DNA of 64,000 nucleotides from Coturnix japonica. Lineage: Eukaryota; Chordata; Aves; Galliformes; Phasianidae. Of this stretch, positions 60,946-64,000 are shown piece by piece. The stretch's first letter is position 1. Each line of letters opens with the position of its first letter. The notes under the pieces are model-generated. The model did no database searches, was not told where the DNA came from, and saw nothing but the letters and a program-made list of their open reading frames with translations. Where the stretch lies: NCBI RefSeq assembly GCF_001577835.2, contig NC_029519.1:33586768-33650767 (forward strand). Reading direction: 5' to 3'. The translations under genes and the position numbers were made by a program.

Positions 60946-61161
60946 CCGCGACGCGGGCCGGAAAAACCGGCGCGGCTGCCGCCCGGCCCCCGCGCTAACG
61001 GTGCTGCCGGGGACGGCGCCGCCTCTGCGCGCGCGCGATCCCCCACCGCCCCGCCGGGAGGGGACGGGCGGGCCCGGCACAGCCGCAGGGAACGCGGAGC
61101 CCACCGAGGAAAGGATCGGCCCGAACTTCGGCTCCCGGCAACCGACCTGCTGAAGGCAGAG

Positions 61162-61169
61162 TGACGTGG
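61162..61169 (+). promoter_or_regulatory. UPRE/CRE-like TGACGTGG
   Basis: TGACGTGG is the core of the XBP1/ATF6 unfolded-protein response element and overlaps a CRE half site. It lies at the upstream edge of the SGMS2 island. This is a single 8-bp match, so chance occurrence is quite possible. Confidence 0.35.
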
Positions 61170-61420
61170 GAAGCCCCCGTTTGGCCACGCTGGCGTTACA
61201 AGCAACCCCCCATCCCTCCAAAAAAAATAGCAAGGGAAAAAAAAAACATTCCGCATCATTCTGTTGGGAGCCTTCCAGCCCGGCAGGCATGTGATCAATA
61301 GGGGCGGGGAAAGCGGGCGGCTCGCCAACACCGAAACTGGCGTTGGCCGCAATACACCTGCCCCGCAGGCAGCGGTGACCCGGCGGGCACGGCCTGCACC
61401 GAGGCACGGCCACACCTGGC

Positions 61421-64000
61421 AGCGCCCGGAGCTGCTGCCCATTAAACCCTCAGGGAACGAGCGTGCTGCTTTATTACAGCCGGGCAGGGGAACGCCAGCT
61501 GGACACAGCTGCACTGGGATGCATAGGACAGCTGGATTTTAGGCATTCCCTTCTGCAGGCCAAATGTGAGTGGCATGTTATGAGAAAAGCAACATAAGCA
61601 GAGCGCTGCTGTTCCATTGCTAGACAGACACACGTACACCTGTGGCAGCAAACCAAAGAATCCTGTACATCACAGTGATCCTCCTTAACCACCTGCTCCA
61701 CCACCCGCTTCCCTATTGCCCACTTCATGGGCAATGCATCCATTATCCGGACCTAAAGGAACACCAGAAGCTGCACAGGGACTGGGGGGCTGCTCCCAAG
61801 CCCTTACAAAGACACGTGCCAAAGCTTAACTGCATACTTAGTTGCATGCGTCTTTTAAGAGGCGGGTTTTAACTGAAGATGCTGTACAACGAGTAACTGA
61901 GTAGCAGAGTACAAGCTACAGTCATTGGGTAAGTTAGATGTGTTTTGTTTTCCTACAGGCAACGGCATCAAGCAAATTCTAGACAGAGGGTTCTTCCTGC
62001 CCTCCTCTGATCCTTCCTTATTAAATTCCAAAACACCCTTTAAAAACAAAGGTCAGAAGGAAAAAAAGGGAAAGGTTACTGGCCGTCATTCAGAATAAAT
62101 ATAGACATACATGAAATGCCGTCCTTGCCTTAGTTGAGAACATTATTCTTTGAAACACCGCACCTGAGAGCAGGAAAGGGAACACCACTAACCCTGTGAA
62201 AGGCACCCAGCCCATCCCTGGGGCTGAGCAGCTGAGTGCTGCACAGCTCAGCCATGAGGGGTGCACCCAGGAAGGGGAGCCTGGCATCAGCACCTACTGG
62301 ATTGCAGGAGTGTTACTCTCAAGGCCTGCTGCTCTGCAAGGGACGTGTCTGTGAAGTCACAGAACTCAGCAGGGGACTTAGCAGCACACCCCTCATTACT
62401 ATCAAATAATGATCAAGATTACCTTCAAAATGGTTATTTTCAGAATGGAAATAAGGAGGAAGAGAACAATCTTTCAGAACGATGGAACAGTTTTATGAGG
62501 GAAACCGTACTCATAAAAAAAGTTGCACGAGGAGATGGAGATACAGATCGCATCCCCTCCTGCCCCAACCCAAGTACAAGATGGAGAGAGGGGGAGAGAT
62601 TTGAGAAGAAAAATCACTGTTCTATTTCATTTGGAACAAATCCAGCATCTTTTTCATTACTGTTTATTTATTTATCCTTCTCATGAGATCAGCAGGGGTA
62701 TTATTGGAAACGGTCATTCTATAAAAGAGCACAGCCAGCCTGTGCATTAAAGTTCTATTTCTAAAGAGACACCCAGGCAGTTTTCAAAGGCAGCTACCAC
62801 CAGAATCCTGCTCAGGGCCGTGGGATAGAGCTGGGCCTGCAGGAGGGAGATCAAAGGGCAGGGCAGGAGTAAGAGCCATATAGGAATTTCTGGTTCAAGC
62901 TAACCTTACAGTTTATAGAAAGAGTAAACACCAGCATGAAAAGAGAAAGCCTACTTGCATACCTAAGCTACAGCAGACATCTACGCACAAGACAGACATA
63001 CTAAAGAGTTACACAGTTCTTCCCTAAGTTTCAGAACTAGTGAGTGGTATGAACGTATACATGTTCTAAGTTCACATGTACTTGTAGCCTTTATGACAGC
63101 TGCATTGAGGGCAGACTGAAACATACAGCTGTTCCACATGATTGTCCCATAATGTCCCCCCATAGGATCCCTTATAGGTCACGTTCATTTTTCTTCAAGT
63201 AGCGCATAAATGAGGGTAATTCTGCACACTGCTTCTACACAGGCCTGACACTGCATTCCAGATTCTCACAACAGCCTCCTACCTAGCAAGGTGTGAGCTG
63301 AGACTCGTGCCCTGAAACAGATGAGGCAACTCCATAGTTATTACTCCCAATCAATTATGAAATAAAGCCAAACACACATAAGAGATCAACTCACAAGGAG
63401 ATTCTTCAACAGCACACGCTCAGAGCACTGAACAGCACTTCACAAGGTAAGTTTTCAAGCTTTGAGAAGTGCCACTTTTCAGAGAGGAGATGAGTTCTCA
63501 GTCTCTAGGGAGGTTTTGTTTAATCAGTTCATTAATTCCTTATTACCAAGGGCTTTAGAACACACAAGAGGAAAAACGCCACCACCAACAAAACATACCT
63601 TGCCTTAGAGGTTCACCATTAATAGTATCACTGATTTTTGACAGGCAACCAAAGAAGCAGATAAGCTACAAGGGCTGTAAGAGAAGTTTTCCCATTGCTG
63701 CTTCCCAAGAACAACAGCTCAGAAGTATACAACCCTGCCCTGCTATCACAGCCTGCACCCTAAGAAGTAACCAGCAGCTACACTTTCAGCCTCTCTAGTA
63801 GCAATCCTCCCCCAGCAAGCCGGTGGAAGCAGAACCCAAATGAAAGTACACTATCACCCATTGAAAAACAACAGGTTATTAAGGTAAACTCCACTAAGCG
63901 CACAAACTTTGAGAACTCCGATTAACTTCTGCGCAACTGAGCAAAGCCAACTTAACGTGCCCCAAAGCCCTAAGGCCTCTTAGGAAAGACCCCCCCCCCC
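61421..64000. other. Region upstream of SGMS2
   Basis: I see no gene, repeat family or RNA gene. By synteny PAPSS1 should lie further right on the plus strand, but none of its exons is recognisable here. The window ends in a run of 11 C (63990-64000), which may mark a sequencing problem or assembly edge. Confidence 0.5.

Larger units (their letters stand above)
29160..60950 (-). other. SGMS2: SGMS2 transcription unit (gene extent)
   Basis: The inferred extent runs from the CpG island near 60.5-61 kb (non-coding exon 1) to the most distal plausible poly(A) site near 29.16 kb. The first intron is about 17 kb. The coding introns are about 0.75, 0.49, 2.5 and 0.8 kb. Both ends are inferred and not directly marked. 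Confidence 0.7.
60190..61420 (-). promoter_or_regulatory. SGMS2: SGMS2 CpG-island promoter with non-coding exon 1
   Basis: This is the largest CpG island in the window, about 17 kb upstream of the first coding exon and the only promoter-like block available to SGMS2. Minus-strand splice donors that could close a non-coding first exon are GGAG|GTACGT (exon end 60473), CCG|GTGAGTT (60632) and GCG|GTGAGT (60947). Which is used is unknown. Motifs include an AP-1 site at 60939-60945 and a UPRE-like site at 61162-61169. Long ORFs here are GC-composition artefacts. Confidence 0.7.

Noticed and set aside
60423-61514. 363-codon minus-strand ORF, with overlapping 289- and 242-codon plus-strand ORFs, in the SGMS2 CpG island
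   Set aside because: Several frames on both strands are open at once, and all products are Arg/Pro/Gly/Ala-rich. This is the expected effect of few stop codons in GC-rich DNA and not a gene.
1-64000. CRISPR arrays, tRNA or rRNA genes, bacterial-type operons
   Set aside because: No regularly spaced repeats, no tRNA B-box in a foldable context and no rRNA sequence were seen. The window is clearly vertebrate nuclear DNA.
1-64000. Endogenous retrovirus or other LTR or virus-derived element
   Set aside because: I saw no recognisable LTR pair, gag/pol/env-type motif or tRNA primer-binding site. All interspersed repeats I could identify are CR1 LINEs.

Overview
The window is vertebrate nuclear DNA and almost certainly avian. 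It is AT-rich and its introns are compact. Three CpG-island promoters stand out, and the only recognisable interspersed repeats are 5'-truncated CR1 LINEs. The encoded proteins are close orthologues of mammalian ones. All three genes lie on the minus strand, so each reads right to left: SGMS2, then CYP2U1, then HADH. From memory of the human locus the order is PAPSS1-SGMS2-CYP2U1-HADH-LEF1. This window therefore looks like the reverse complement of that block, with LEF1 expected beyond the left edge and PAPSS1 beyond the right edge. Neither of those two is visible here.

Layout. 1-3.75 kb: intergenic, with one CR1 scrap. 3.75-16.3 kb: HADH (mitochondrial 3-hydroxyacyl-CoA dehydrogenase), 8 exons, 315 aa, CpG promoter at 15.8-16.3 kb. 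16.3-17.2 kb: short intergenic spacer. 17.2-28.8 kb: CYP2U1 (fatty-acid hydroxylase P450), 5 coding exons, 521 aa, probable 2.8-kb 3' UTR, CpG promoter at 28.1-28.8 kb. 29.2-61 kb: SGMS2 (sphingomyelin synthase 2), 5 coding exons, 365 aa, long 3' UTR (about 6-8.6 kb), an about 17-kb first intron and a CpG promoter at 60.2-61.4 kb. 61.4-64 kb: upstream/intergenic. I reconstructed all exons by hand; every coding junction is GT-AG and every reading frame closes.

The genes share lipid chemistry: beta-oxidation in mitochondria, omega-type fatty-acid hydroxylation in ER/mitochondria, and sphingomyelin synthesis at the plasma membrane. They are independent transcription units, each with its own CpG promoter, not an operon. 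I found no clear novel system. The items most worth a second look are a possible divergent plus-strand transcript and small ORF at the CYP2U1 promoter, a cysteine-to-serine change at one SGMS2 palmitoylation site, a weak HADH splice donor, a minimal uORF in SGMS2, and two long intronic ORFs with no recognised homology.
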